Origin: Vicinamibacterales bacterium
Lineage (GTDB): Bacteria > Acidobacteriota > Vicinamibacteria > Vicinamibacterales > UBA8438
NCBI GenBank assembly: GCA_030745255.1
Contig: JASLOY010000316.1
Location: 1-5,045 of the forward strand
Direction of reading: 5' to 3'
Length of the DNA stretch: 5,045 nucleotides
The notes beneath the pieces are model-generated. The model had not been told where the DNA came from, made no database searches, and worked only from the letters and a program-made list of their open reading frames with translations. Position numbers and translations under genes: made by a program. Each line of letters opens with the position of its first letter. The stretch's first letter is position 1. This document shows positions 1 through 4,865 of the stretch, piece after piece.

Positions 1-18
1 TTATCGACGCTCGGACGC

Positions 19-54
19 GGTGTTACGAACACCTACCCATCGATTTGCGAATCG
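19..54. repeat. Two short inverted repeats beyond the last gene
   Basis: GGTGTT (19-24) and AACACC (28-33) form a perfect 6-bp dyad around ACG. CGATT (41-45) and AATCG (50-54) form a second dyad around TGCG. Both lie just downstream, on the minus strand, of the small membrane-protein gene that stops at 74. They could be the tail of a weak transcription end or a protein-binding site, but neither is followed by a T-tract, so I do not call a terminator. Dyads this short also arise by chance. I see no other gene signal in positions 1-73. Confidence 0.2.
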
Positions 55-73
55 GTGCTTCTGCCACGGGCTG

Positions 74-346
74 CTAGGGCGCCGTCGGTTCTTCCGGATC
101 GATCCAGTCGGCCTGCGGGCCAGCGAGCCCGGTCAGGACCAAGGCAGCGCCCGTGGCACCCACAATTAACCCCAGGCCATCGGTCAACCCGCTCTCCCAC
201 CCATAGTCGCCGACGGCGACCACAATCGCCGGCACCACCAGCGCGAAGCCGGCAATCAGCGCCGGCGTGCGGCTCAGCGCCACGCGGAGCAACATGCCGC
301 GCGCGCGCCGGAGCTTCGTGACGCCTGTCAGACTTGGTGACTTCAC
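74..346 (-). CDS. Small two-helix membrane protein, unknown function
   Basis: The frame encodes 90 residues from a GTG at 344-346 to a TAG at 74-76. It begins with a basic stretch (K2, K11, R13, R14, R16, R21, R26). Two hydrophobic segments follow, roughly residues 28-46 and 56-76, joined by a short loop (GDYGWESGLTD). The tail is acidic and proline-rich (DWIDPEEPTAP). This predicts a helical hairpin in the inner membrane; by the positive-inside rule the basic N-terminus would be cytoplasmic. I do not recognise a family and assign no function. The start is uncertain. The GTG overlaps the stop codon of an SDR-like fragment (ATGTGA), which suggests translational coupling, with AGGA only 2 nt upstream. 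An ATG at 293-295 would give 73 residues but has no evident ribosome site. A chance open frame in GC-rich DNA cannot be excluded, though the clean hydrophobic pattern argues against it. Confidence 0.5.
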   Translation of the reverse strand: MKSPSLTGVTKLRRARGMLLRVALSRTPALIAGFALVVPAIVVAVGDYGWESGLTDGLGLIVGATGAALVLTGLAGPQADWIDPEEPTAP

Positions 347-420
347 ATTCCTGTGGCACGGAAACCGCCGTCGACCATCAACGCCTCGCCGGTCGCGGCG
401 CGACCACCTGGTGCGCCGAC
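343..420 (-). pseudogene. SDR-family oxidoreductase C-terminal remnant
   Basis: The minus-strand frame ending at TGA 343-345 reads ATGEALMVDGGFRATGM at its C-terminus. This closely matches the TGxxLxVDGG(F/Y) ending of classical short-chain dehydrogenases/reductases (Rossmann-fold NAD(P)-dependent enzymes of about 250 residues). Upstream of about position 420 the resemblance stops. The frame stays open to 678 only as a shadow of the neighbouring 223-residue gene and has none of the SDR landmarks (GxxxGxG, NAG, YxxxK). So either the rest of an SDR gene was deleted, leaving about 25 codons, or the similarity is coincidental. The stop codon overlaps the GTG of the small membrane protein downstream, as would be expected if that gene had once been coupled to an intact SDR gene. 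Confidence 0.35.
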
Positions 421-458
421 TTGACCACGCCCACGATCATGCCGTGGGTGCCTGATAA

Positions 459-471
459 CTCGATCATCGAG
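459..471. repeat. Short perfect palindrome CTCGAT-C-ATCGAG
   Basis: Six-base arms flank a single central base in the gap between the 223-residue gene (stop at 533) and the SDR-like fragment. It may be a protein-binding site or a weak hairpin in the transcript. There is no T-tract on either side. Nothing else in 421-532 resembles a gene or a known signal. Confidence 0.2.
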
Positions 472-532
472 GTGCTCGGACCTGCGTCGCCGCTCGGTCG
501 AGCTGCGTCTGCTGGAGGGCCCTGCCGGGGCA

Positions 533-1204
533 CTACCGGGATCGGCCCTTGCCGCGGCTACGCGACTGCCCCTTCCCGGGTCGGTCCGAACGGTTCTGAT
601 TGGGCGACCGCTTGGCCGAACGCTGGCGGGGGGGACGCGCTCCTTTCTTGCCTTGGCCGGACCAGCTGAACTGTCCATCCTGAGGATCGGCGCGATTGCC
701 GTTGGGCTGCCCCTGGGGTCTCCCGCCGGACCGCCGTTTCCTGGTGCCGCGGTCCGACCCGCCCTCGCGACCCGATTCCCGGACCGTGAACACTGGCGCC
801 TGGCGAACAGGTGGCGGTGTACCCTCGGGTCGTTCGAGCGTTGCGCGAATCAGCGGTCGTCGAACCGAATCCTCCGGCAACGACGGGGCGGACTCCTCTG
901 CCGGAGCGGCAGACGGGTCAAGCGCGGCTATCGCCACGGAGGCCTCGGGCTTGGCGTTGAGGGGACCCTGTAGCGCCGGCCCGGCGCCATCGCCGGCGGC
1001 GCCCGACAAGGCTGCAACCAGTTTGGTCTGCCGCCGCGGCGGCACTCGAGCAGCCTTGTATGGATGCTCGGTGTCGCAGGTCGTGCACCGGGTCAGCTTA
1101 ATCTCGTTGCCCACGAGTGCGACCACGGCATGGTTGGTGACGCGACGGTCGCGTGGGCAATAGTCGTCGAGGACGTCACCCAGACGAAGCTGGCGCTGCT
1201 CCAT
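533..1204 (-). CDS. Hypothetical protein with Cys/His head and long basic disordered tail
   Basis: The gene encodes 223 residues from ATG 1202-1204 to TAG 533-535. AGAGG at 1210-1214 sits 5 nt before the ATG, a good ribosome site that supports this start. Three zones are visible. Residues 1-58 form a compact head with C16, H25, C40-x2-C43 and H47 (YCPRDRR, then TRCTTCDTEH), which looks like a small metal-binding knuckle although the first half has only one Cys. Residues 60-112 are Ala/Pro-rich linker, followed by an ordered-looking patch around RPLIRATLERPEG (116-128) and RQAPVFTVRES (134-144). Residues 145-223 are rich in Arg, Lys, Gly, Ser, Gln and Asn with almost no hydrophobics, like nucleic-acid-binding disordered tails. 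I recall similar proteins annotated only as hypothetical in Acidobacteria. An RNA- or DNA-associated role is inference from composition. No signal peptide or membrane segment is seen. It lies downstream of argH on the same strand but behind a 333-bp gap with its own promoter candidate, so it is probably a separate unit. Confidence 0.8.
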   Translation of the reverse strand: MEQRQLRLGDVLDDYCPRDRRVTNHAVVALVGNEIKLTRCTTCDTEHPYKAARVPPRRQTKLVAALSGAAGDGAGPALQGPLNAKPEASVAIAALDPSAAPAEESAPSLPEDSVRRPLIRATLERPEGTPPPVRQAPVFTVRESGREGGSDRGTRKRRSGGRPQGQPNGNRADPQDGQFSWSGQGKKGARPPRQRSAKRSPNQNRSDRPGKGQSRSRGKGRSR

Positions 1205-1209
1205 GAATG

Positions 1210-1214
1210 CCTCT
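1210..1214 (-). promoter_or_regulatory. Ribosome binding site of the 223-residue gene
   Basis: The minus strand reads GAGAGG-CATTC-ATG. AGAGG, 5 nt before the ATG, is a good Shine-Dalgarno sequence and fixes the start at 1204. Confidence 0.6.
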
Positions 1215-1265
1215 CAAGCAATGGGTTGATTCGATACGGCGGGACCGTTCGGCGGTAGGTTGCAC

Positions 1266-1294
1266 ATTATGCGAGTCGAGTGAACTGGTGTCCT
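1266..1294 (-). promoter_or_regulatory. Candidate sigma70-type promoter for the 223-residue gene
   Basis: On the minus strand, AGGACA (1289-1294) is followed after exactly 17 nt by CATAAT (1266-1271). The -10 matches TATAAT at five of six positions and the -35 matches TTGACA at four of six. Transcription would begin near 1259 and give a leader of about 55 nt that includes the AGAGG ribosome site. The -35 falls within a bulged hairpin, GTG-t-CCTGG / CCAGG-CAC (1288-1309), which could be an operator or coincidence. This is a pattern match only. Confidence 0.4.
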
Positions 1295-1337
1295 GGCCGG
1301 ACCAGGCACAGCAACGCTCGCGGCACTGAGAGCCGTC

Positions 1338-1492
1338 GCGCAATTCACACACAGACCCGAGTTACGAAAGCGAAAAGCACCTGTTTCGTCGCTTCAGGAA
1401 GAAGGCTCGCGTTGCGCAGCAGGACGGTGATACGTACGGCCAGGCGACGATACACCCTCCGTGTGGGGTCCGCCTGGCGGCTGCGAATCGCG
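1338..1492 (-). ncRNA. Possible structured small RNA or leader after argH
   Basis: If transcription starts about 7 nt downstream of the TAGAAT box at 1499-1504, the RNA would begin near 1492. It would fold first into GCCAGGCG (1471-1478) paired with CGCCTGGC (1439-1446), capped by ACAC/GTGT (1461-1464 with 1452-1455). A second domain is closed by GCGCAA (1412-1417) with TTGCGC (1338-1343). Inside it, GAAGCGA (1389-1395) pairs with TCGCTTT (1367-1373) using one G-U pair. I do not recognise tRNA, tmRNA, RNase P or SRP signatures. The 3' end is a guess, since no clear terminator is present. Random GC-rich DNA also gives stems of this size, so confidence is low. Confidence 0.2.
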
Positions 1493-1498
1493 AGAGCT

Positions 1499-1527
1499 AT
1501 TCTACTACGCTTCGCCCTGTCCGTAAA
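1499..1527 (-). promoter_or_regulatory. Promoter-like element just after argH
   Basis: On the minus strand TTTACG (1522-1527), a 17-nt spacer, then TAGAAT (1499-1504). The -10 matches consensus at five of six positions and the -35 at four of six. It starts 10 nt beyond the argH stop and points into the gene-free gap, so it might drive a small RNA or a long-leader transcript of the 223-residue gene. Confidence 0.35.
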
Positions 1528-1537
1528 CGGTTTGTTG

Positions 1538-2947
1538 TTAGGAAGATGTTGAATCGACGTTGCCGGCGGCTGTCCGCTCGTGCACCCACCCGCGAACCTC
1601 GAGGAGTGCAGCCGCCACTGCGTCGGGCGCCGTCGACTGCGGGGTCCGCCGCGCCGCCACCGATCCACGCGCGGTGATCTGTCCGGCAGCTTCGGTGTCC
1701 AACCGTGTGTGATACCGCCGCCAGTCCTCCGGCGACAACGACGCAAAGTCACGATTCTTGGCCAGCAGGTCCCGGACCATGCGCCCCACGACCTCATGCG
1801 CCTCCCGAAACGGAACGCCTCGGGCCACCAGGAGGTCCGCAACGTCGGTGGCGAGCGCCAGCCCCGACGCGGCGGTCTCGACGCGGGCGGGATCAAGGGT
1901 GAGAGACCGCACGACAGCCGTCGTCGCTCGGACCGATCGCATTGCCGTCGCTTCGGCGTCGAACACCGCTTCCTTGTCTTCCTGCAGGTCCTTGTTGTAG
2001 CCGCTCGGCAAACCTTTCATCGTCGTCAGCCACCCGGTCAGGCGGCCGATCACACGACCGGTCTTTCCCCGCACCAGCTCGAGCGCGTCTGGATTCTTTT
2101 TTTGGGGCATCAAGCTGCTGCCGGTGGTGACCGCATCCGCCAGACCAAAGAAGCCGAACTCCTCGCTGGTGAAGATCACGAGATCTTCGGCCAGCCGACT
2201 CAGATGCACCATCGTTCCTGCGCAGGCATGGAGAAATGCCGAGACAAAGTCGCGATCCGCGGTCGCGTCGAGACTGTTTACCACCACCCGGGAAAAGCCC
2301 AGACGTGCGGCGAGCTCCGCCGTGTCGATGGCATAGCTCGCGCCGGCGACCGCGCCGGACCCCAGCGGCATCGCGTCGGCCTCTTCGGTGGCGATTTCCA
2401 GGCGACGGTGATCCCGTCGCACCGCAGCGGCGTGCGCAAGAAAGTAGTGCGCCACGAGAATTGGCTGCGCCCGCCTGAGATGCGTGTAGGCCGGCATCAA
2501 TGCCGACCCGGCGGCCTCGGCGCGGCCCGTCAGCGCGTCGACCAGCGCCACGAGCTCGCGCTGCAGGACCGCGATGCGCCGTCGCAAATAGAGTCGCAAA
2601 TCGAGCGAGACCTGCTCGTTGCGTGAACGCCCGGTGTGCAGCCGCTTACCCGCATCCCCGACGCGTTCGATCAGCTGACGCTCGACGAACGCGTGGATGT
2701 CCTCGTCCGGCCCCTCGACAAAACCGCTGTCGGCGCGACCGCGGTCGCGGATGTCAGTCAGAGCTGTGCAGATCGCGGCCACCTCGTCGGCGGCCAACAC
2801 CCCAGCCGCGGCCAGCGCCTCGGCCCACGCCAGACTCCCCTCCACGTCGTCATCGAACAGGCACCGGTCAAATCCGAACGAGGCCTGGAACTCGAAGACC
2901 TCGTCGTCTGGTGCCGTATCGAAGCGGCCGGACCACAGATGGGTCAA
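1538..2947 (-). CDS. argH: Argininosuccinate lyase
   Basis: This cytoplasmic enzyme cleaves argininosuccinate to arginine and fumarate, the last step of arginine synthesis. The 469-residue length is usual for the family, which acts as a homotetramer with active sites built from several subunits. Visible landmarks are the N-terminal LWSGRF (4-9), HTGRSRNEQV (104-113), the catalytic-base region YTHLRRAQP (154-162, with T155-H156) and the fumarase/aspartase-superfamily signature GSSLMPQKKNP (276-286) carrying the catalytic serine loop. YNKDLQEDKE (317-326) is also typical. All are intact. The start is TTG at 2945-2947: the family begins with a short run before LWxGRF, GAGG lies 8 nt upstream (2956-2959), and no ATG or GTG fits as well. 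The gene starts 25 bp after argG on the same strand, so the two are almost certainly co-transcribed. The final residues (NVDSTSS) are unremarkable. No frameshift is seen. Confidence 0.97.
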   Translation of the reverse strand: MTHLWSGRFDTAPDDEVFEFQASFGFDRCLFDDDVEGSLAWAEALAAAGVLAADEVAAICTALTDIRDRGRADSGFVEGPDEDIHAFVERQLIERVGDAGKRLHTGRSRNEQVSLDLRLYLRRRIAVLQRELVALVDALTGRAEAAGSALMPAYTHLRRAQPILVAHYFLAHAAAVRRDHRRLEIATEEADAMPLGSGAVAGASYAIDTAELAARLGFSRVVVNSLDATADRDFVSAFLHACAGTMVHLSRLAEDLVIFTSEEFGFFGLADAVTTGSSLMPQKKNPDALELVRGKTGRVIGRLTGWLTTMKGLPSGYNKDLQEDKEAVFDAEATAMRSVRATTAVVRSLTLDPARVETAASGLALATDVADLLVARGVPFREAHEVVGRMVRDLLAKNRDFASLSPEDWRRYHTRLDTEAAGQITARGSVAARRTPQSTAPDAVAAALLEVRGWVHERTAAGNVDSTSS

Positions 2948-2955
2948 TGGAAGTA

Positions 2956-2959
2956 CCTC
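2956..2959 (-). promoter_or_regulatory. Ribosome binding site deciding the TTG start of argH
   Basis: The minus strand reads GAGG-TACTTCCA-TTG, a Shine-Dalgarno core 8 nt before the TTG. It directly follows the TTCTGAC-type repeat and is the only ribosome site in the 25-bp argG-argH gap. Confidence 0.6.
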
Positions 2960-2985
2960 GAGAAGTCAGAAGTCAGGAGTCAGAA
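2960..2985 (-). repeat. TTCTGAC heptad repeat, argG-argH copy
   Basis: The minus strand carries about three and a half heptads of the type CTTCTGA-CTCCTGA-CTTCTGA-CTTCT. It matches the argR-argG copy (4230-4255) at 23 of 26 positions when aligned without gaps. It overlaps the 3' end of argG: its second heptad provides the TGA stop (2973-2975) and the last codons (SSDS). It ends just before the argH ribosome site. This looks like a dispersed intergenic repeat that entered or expanded at gene boundaries. Confidence 0.7.
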
Positions 2986-4199
2986 GATCGGGTGGGCGTC
3001 GCCTCGATCGCACCGATCTCCTTCGCGGCGGCCAGCTCGACCGGCAGGCCCCAGATCTTGATGAATCCCTCGGCGGCGCCATGGTCGAACTGGTCCCCCT
3101 CGTCGTAGGTGGCGAGGGCCTCCTCATAGAGCGCGTGCGGGGACTTGCGCCCCACGACGCGACAATCGCCCTTGAACAGCTTGAGCCGCACGCATCCAGT
3201 GACCCGCTGCTGCACGTCGGCGACAAGCGCATCGACCGCGCGCCGTGTCGGAGTGAACCACAGCCCGTTGTACACAAGGTCCGCATACACGGACGACAAC
3301 CCGCGTTTGAGCCGTTCGAGGTCTTTCGGAATGACGAGCGTCTCGAGCTCGCGATGGGCCGTATGGAGCACGACGGCTGCGGGAGCCTCGTAGATTTCGC
3401 GCGACTTGATGCCGACGAGTCGGTTCTCCACCATGTCTATCCGCCCGACACCATGGGCGCCGGCGATCGTCTCGAGACTGGCGATCAGCTCGACCAGCGG
3501 CATCGCGACGCCGTTGACCGCGGTCGGGACACCCTGCTCGAAGTCCAGCTCGACATAGGCTGGCGCGTTGGGCGCCTCCGTCGGCGACTTGGTCAAGCTG
3601 TAGACATCCTCGGGTGGCTCCGTCCATGGATCCTCGAGCACACCGCACTCAATCGACTTCCCCCAGAGGTTCGAGTCGGTGCTGTAGGGGCTGTCGACCG
3701 TCGCGGGCACGGGAATGCCGCGCTCCCGTGCATAGGCAATCTCGGCTGGGCGCGACATGCCCCATTCTCGCGCTGGTCCCACCACGCGGATCGCGCGGTT
3801 CAACGCGCGCGCCGACACGTCGATCCGGACCTGATCGTTCCCTTTGCCGGTACATCCGTGCGCAATGGCGCCGGCCGACTCCATCTCCGCGACTTTCACC
3901 AACTGCTGCGCAATAAGCGGCCGACCCAGCGCCGTTGCCAGCGGATACTGACCCTCGTAAAGCGCACCCGCCTGCAGCGACGGGAGCACATAGTGCTCCG
4001 CGAACTCGGCGCGCACGTCGAGCACGTGGCACCGGACCGCACCGACCGTCATCGCCCGTTCGCGCACGTCGTCGAGCTCCCGGCCTTGACCCAGGTCCAA
4101 CGTGACCGCGACGACCTCCGCCTGATACTTCTCGGCCAGCCATGGAATCGCCACCGACGTGTCGAGACCGCCCGAGTATGCGAGTACGATGCGTTCCAT
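2973..4199 (-). CDS. argG: Argininosuccinate synthase
   Basis: This cytoplasmic enzyme joins citrulline and aspartate to argininosuccinate, using ATP (released as AMP and PPi); it is the next-to-last step of arginine synthesis. The 408-residue length is typical. The N-terminus carries the ATP-pyrophosphatase P-loop AYSGGLDTS (7-15). HGCTGKGNDQVR (114-125), YSTDSNLWG (172-180) and GRIDMVENRLVGIKSREIYEAP (252-273) are classic substrate-binding and fold signatures; all are intact. The ATG at 4197-4199 places the P-loop at the usual distance from the N-terminus, and AGAGGGAG lies 8 nt upstream (4208-4215). The frame stays open 78 codons further upstream, but that stretch overlaps argR and the repeat and has no family resemblance. 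The last residues (TRSSDS) and stop codon come from the intergenic heptad repeat, so the extreme C-terminus may differ from relatives. The gene sits 100 bp after argR and 25 bp before argH. Confidence 0.98.
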   Translation of the reverse strand: MERIVLAYSGGLDTSVAIPWLAEKYQAEVVAVTLDLGQGRELDDVRERAMTVGAVRCHVLDVRAEFAEHYVLPSLQAGALYEGQYPLATALGRPLIAQQLVKVAEMESAGAIAHGCTGKGNDQVRIDVSARALNRAIRVVGPAREWGMSRPAEIAYARERGIPVPATVDSPYSTDSNLWGKSIECGVLEDPWTEPPEDVYSLTKSPTEAPNAPAYVELDFEQGVPTAVNGVAMPLVELIASLETIAGAHGVGRIDMVENRLVGIKSREIYEAPAAVVLHTAHRELETLVIPKDLERLKRGLSSVYADLVYNGLWFTPTRRAVDALVADVQQRVTGCVRLKLFKGDCRVVGRKSPHALYEEALATYDEGDQFDHGAAEGFIKIWGLPVELAAAKEIGAIEATPTRSSDS

Positions 4200-4207
4200 C
4201 TTTCGAG

Positions 4208-4215
4208 CTCCCTCT
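4208..4215 (-). promoter_or_regulatory. Ribosome binding site of argG
   Basis: The minus strand has AGAGGGAG followed by 8 nt and then ATG. This strong Shine-Dalgarno sequence selects the 4199 start over the upstream open frame. Confidence 0.65.
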
Positions 4216-4229
4216 TTCGCGCTTCCCAC

Positions 4230-4255
4230 AGAAGTCAGAAGGTAGAAGTCAGAAG
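4230..4255 (-). repeat. TTCTGAC heptad repeat, argR-argG copy
   Basis: The minus strand has two CTTCTGACTTCT units joined by AC. It aligns with the argG-argH copy at 23 of 26 positions in the same orientation relative to transcription. It lies in the 100-bp argR-argG gap (4200-4299), upstream of the argG ribosome site. Nothing else is evident in that gap: no clear promoter or terminator, which fits read-through from argR. Confidence 0.7.
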
Positions 4256-4299
4256 AGCTGCGCTGTGCGCCAGCTCCACCGACCCCGCCGGATGTCTCA

Positions 4300-4752
4300 T
4301 CACTCTTTTGCCCATCGCTCGAGCCGACGTTCGAGCGTACCGGCGGTGCGCTCGGTGCGCGCCAGCACGAGGACGGTGTCGTCACCCGCCAACGTGCCCA
4401 CAACCTCCGGCCACGCCGCCTGGTCGAGCGCAAAGGCCAGCGGCTGCGCCTGCCCGGGCTCGGTCTTCAGCACCAACAGTTGCTGGACTCGGTCCGCCCG
4501 GCGCAGATGATCCGCCACCGCCCGCCGCACCCGGTCGCCCGTGACGGCCGCCGATGGCGTCTCGGCCTGGGCAGTCTGATATGCGCCGTCCGCCGCTCGC
4601 TTGACGAGGCCAAGCTCCTTGATGTCCCGTGAGATCGTCGCCTGGGTCGCCGTAATCCCCTGCCTGGCCAAGCGCCGTCTCAGCGCATCCTGGCTGCTGA
4701 CCGCGTGCCGCGACACGAGTTCAAGGATGGCCGACTGTCGATAAGTTTTCAT
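4300..4752 (-). CDS. argR: Arginine repressor ArgR
   Basis: ArgR is the hexameric, arginine-dependent DNA-binding regulator of arginine genes. The 150-residue length matches ArgR/AhrC proteins (about 150-156). Residues 1-58 form the winged-helix domain, with the recognition-helix region TQATISRDIKELGLVK (36-51) nearly identical to the family consensus. Residues 80-150 form the oligomerization and arginine-binding domain, with VLKTEPGQAQPLA (94-106) and the arginine-binding GDD (123-125) in LAGDDTVLVLAR. The ATG at 4750-4752 gives the standard short run before the first helix. Upstream in-frame TTG and GTG codons fall inside the promoter and are rejected. No Shine-Dalgarno sequence precedes the ATG, and the predicted leader is only about 15 nt. 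Motifs resembling ARG boxes overlap its own promoter and start codon, so autorepression is likely. It is the first gene of an argR-argG-argH operon and is divergent from argC. Confidence 0.97.
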   Translation of the reverse strand: MKTYRQSAILELVSRHAVSSQDALRRRLARQGITATQATISRDIKELGLVKRAADGAYQTAQAETPSAAVTGDRVRRAVADHLRRADRVQQLLVLKTEPGQAQPLAFALDQAAWPEVVGTLAGDDTVLVLARTERTAGTLERRLERWAKE

Positions 4753-4758
4753 ACTTAT
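4741..4758. repeat. 18-bp palindrome across the argR start codon
   Basis: ATAAGT (4741-4746) and ACTTAT (4753-4758) are perfect 6-base arms around a 6-base centre holding the argR start codon (CAT on this strand). The total length of 18 bp equals that of a classical ARG box, but the arms do not match the TGAAT/ATTCA half-sites. It could be an ArgR contact, an RNA hairpin masking the start, or chance. Confidence 0.35.
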
Positions 4759-4782
4759 ACAATGACTTGCATTAGTATACAC
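4749..4782. promoter_or_regulatory. Candidate tandem ArgR operator at the argR promoter
   Basis: Two related motifs, TCATACTTATACAA (4749-4762) and GCATTAGTATACAC (4769-4782), start exactly 20 bp apart. The second matches the argC motif at 4879-4892 at 11 of 14 positions and the first matches it at 10 of 14. They cover the -10 box, the predicted start site and the first codon of argR, so a bound repressor would block transcription. ArgR is known to bind paired boxes about two helical turns apart. The sequence differs from the E. coli TGAATwwwwATTCA core, so the assignment is inferred from position, spacing and repetition. Confidence 0.5.
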
Positions 4783-4800
4783 GACCCGAGCAGATGTCAA
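4774..4800 (-). promoter_or_regulatory. Promoter of the argR-argG-argH operon
   Basis: On the minus strand a perfect -35 TTGACA (4795-4800) is followed by TATACT (4774-4779), five of six to consensus. The spacer is 15 nt, short of the usual 17, which may weaken it or call for an activator or DNA twist. Transcription would begin near 4767. Confidence 0.5.
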
Positions 4801-4836
4801 GCGCAACCCTGGCCTTCTCCACGACGATGTTTTTGA

Positions 4837-4865
4837 TTGACTGTGGCTTCGGCTGGACGTATAAA
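4837..4865 (+). promoter_or_regulatory. Promoter of argC
   Basis: TTGACT (4837-4842) and TATAAA (4860-4865) are separated by exactly 17 nt, and each matches the sigma70 consensus at five of six positions. Transcription would start near 4872, giving a leader of about 19 nt. The -10 lies inside the upstream operator-like motif. This is the best promoter match in the window. Confidence 0.6.

Larger units (their letters stand above)
1205..1537. other. 333-bp gene-free gap between argH and the 223-residue gene
   Basis: I find no credible gene on either strand here; open frames crossing it have no supported starts and no family resemblance. What it does hold, read on the minus strand, is a promoter-like element just after argH (1499-1527), a GC-rich 8-bp hairpin (1439-1478), a 6-bp dyad GCGCAA/TTGCGC enclosing a second hairpin (1338-1417), a bulged hairpin (1288-1309) and a second promoter-like element (1266-1294) before the next gene. 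It could be a long structured leader, a small-RNA gene, or simply an operon boundary. Confidence 0.6.

Noticed and set aside
378..467. A 29-codon minus-strand frame (MIELSGTHGMIVGVV…) overlapping the SDR-like fragment in another frame
   Set aside because: It is hydrophobic enough to draw the eye and might be a frameshifted SDR piece, but I cannot align it to any SDR landmark and it has no ribosome site.
1439..1478. Hairpin GCCAGGCG/CGCCTGGC as the argH terminator
   Set aside because: The 24-nt loop is long and no T-tract follows on the minus strand, so it does not meet the usual intrinsic-terminator pattern.
1345..1537. A basic minus-strand frame continuing through the gap after argH (…RAKRSRIALAIRSRQADPTRR…)
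   Set aside because: It resembles a small ribosomal-type protein only by Arg content. Its upstream part is a shifted shadow of argH, and there is no supported start or ribosome site.
1580..2626. A 348-codon plus-strand open frame inside argH
   Set aside because: It is wholly antisense to argH, with shadow-like composition and no motif.
2960..2985. The heptad repeats as a CRISPR array
   Set aside because: Units are 7 nt and abut without unique spacers, and there are no cas genes.
4200..4433. A 78-codon N-terminal extension of ArgG
   Set aside because: It would run through the heptad repeat and into argR, has no family resemblance, and the ATG at 4199 has a strong ribosome site.
2697..4544. 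A 615-codon open frame on the plus strand opposite argG and argH
   Set aside because: It is antisense to two intact, well-recognised enzymes, crosses both intergenic repeats, is rich in Arg, Pro and His as GC-rich shadow frames are, and shows no domain.
4753..4806. An 18-residue N-terminal extension of ArgR from an upstream TTG
   Set aside because: It would translate the -35 and -10 boxes and the operator-like motifs, and ArgR proteins start close to the first helix.
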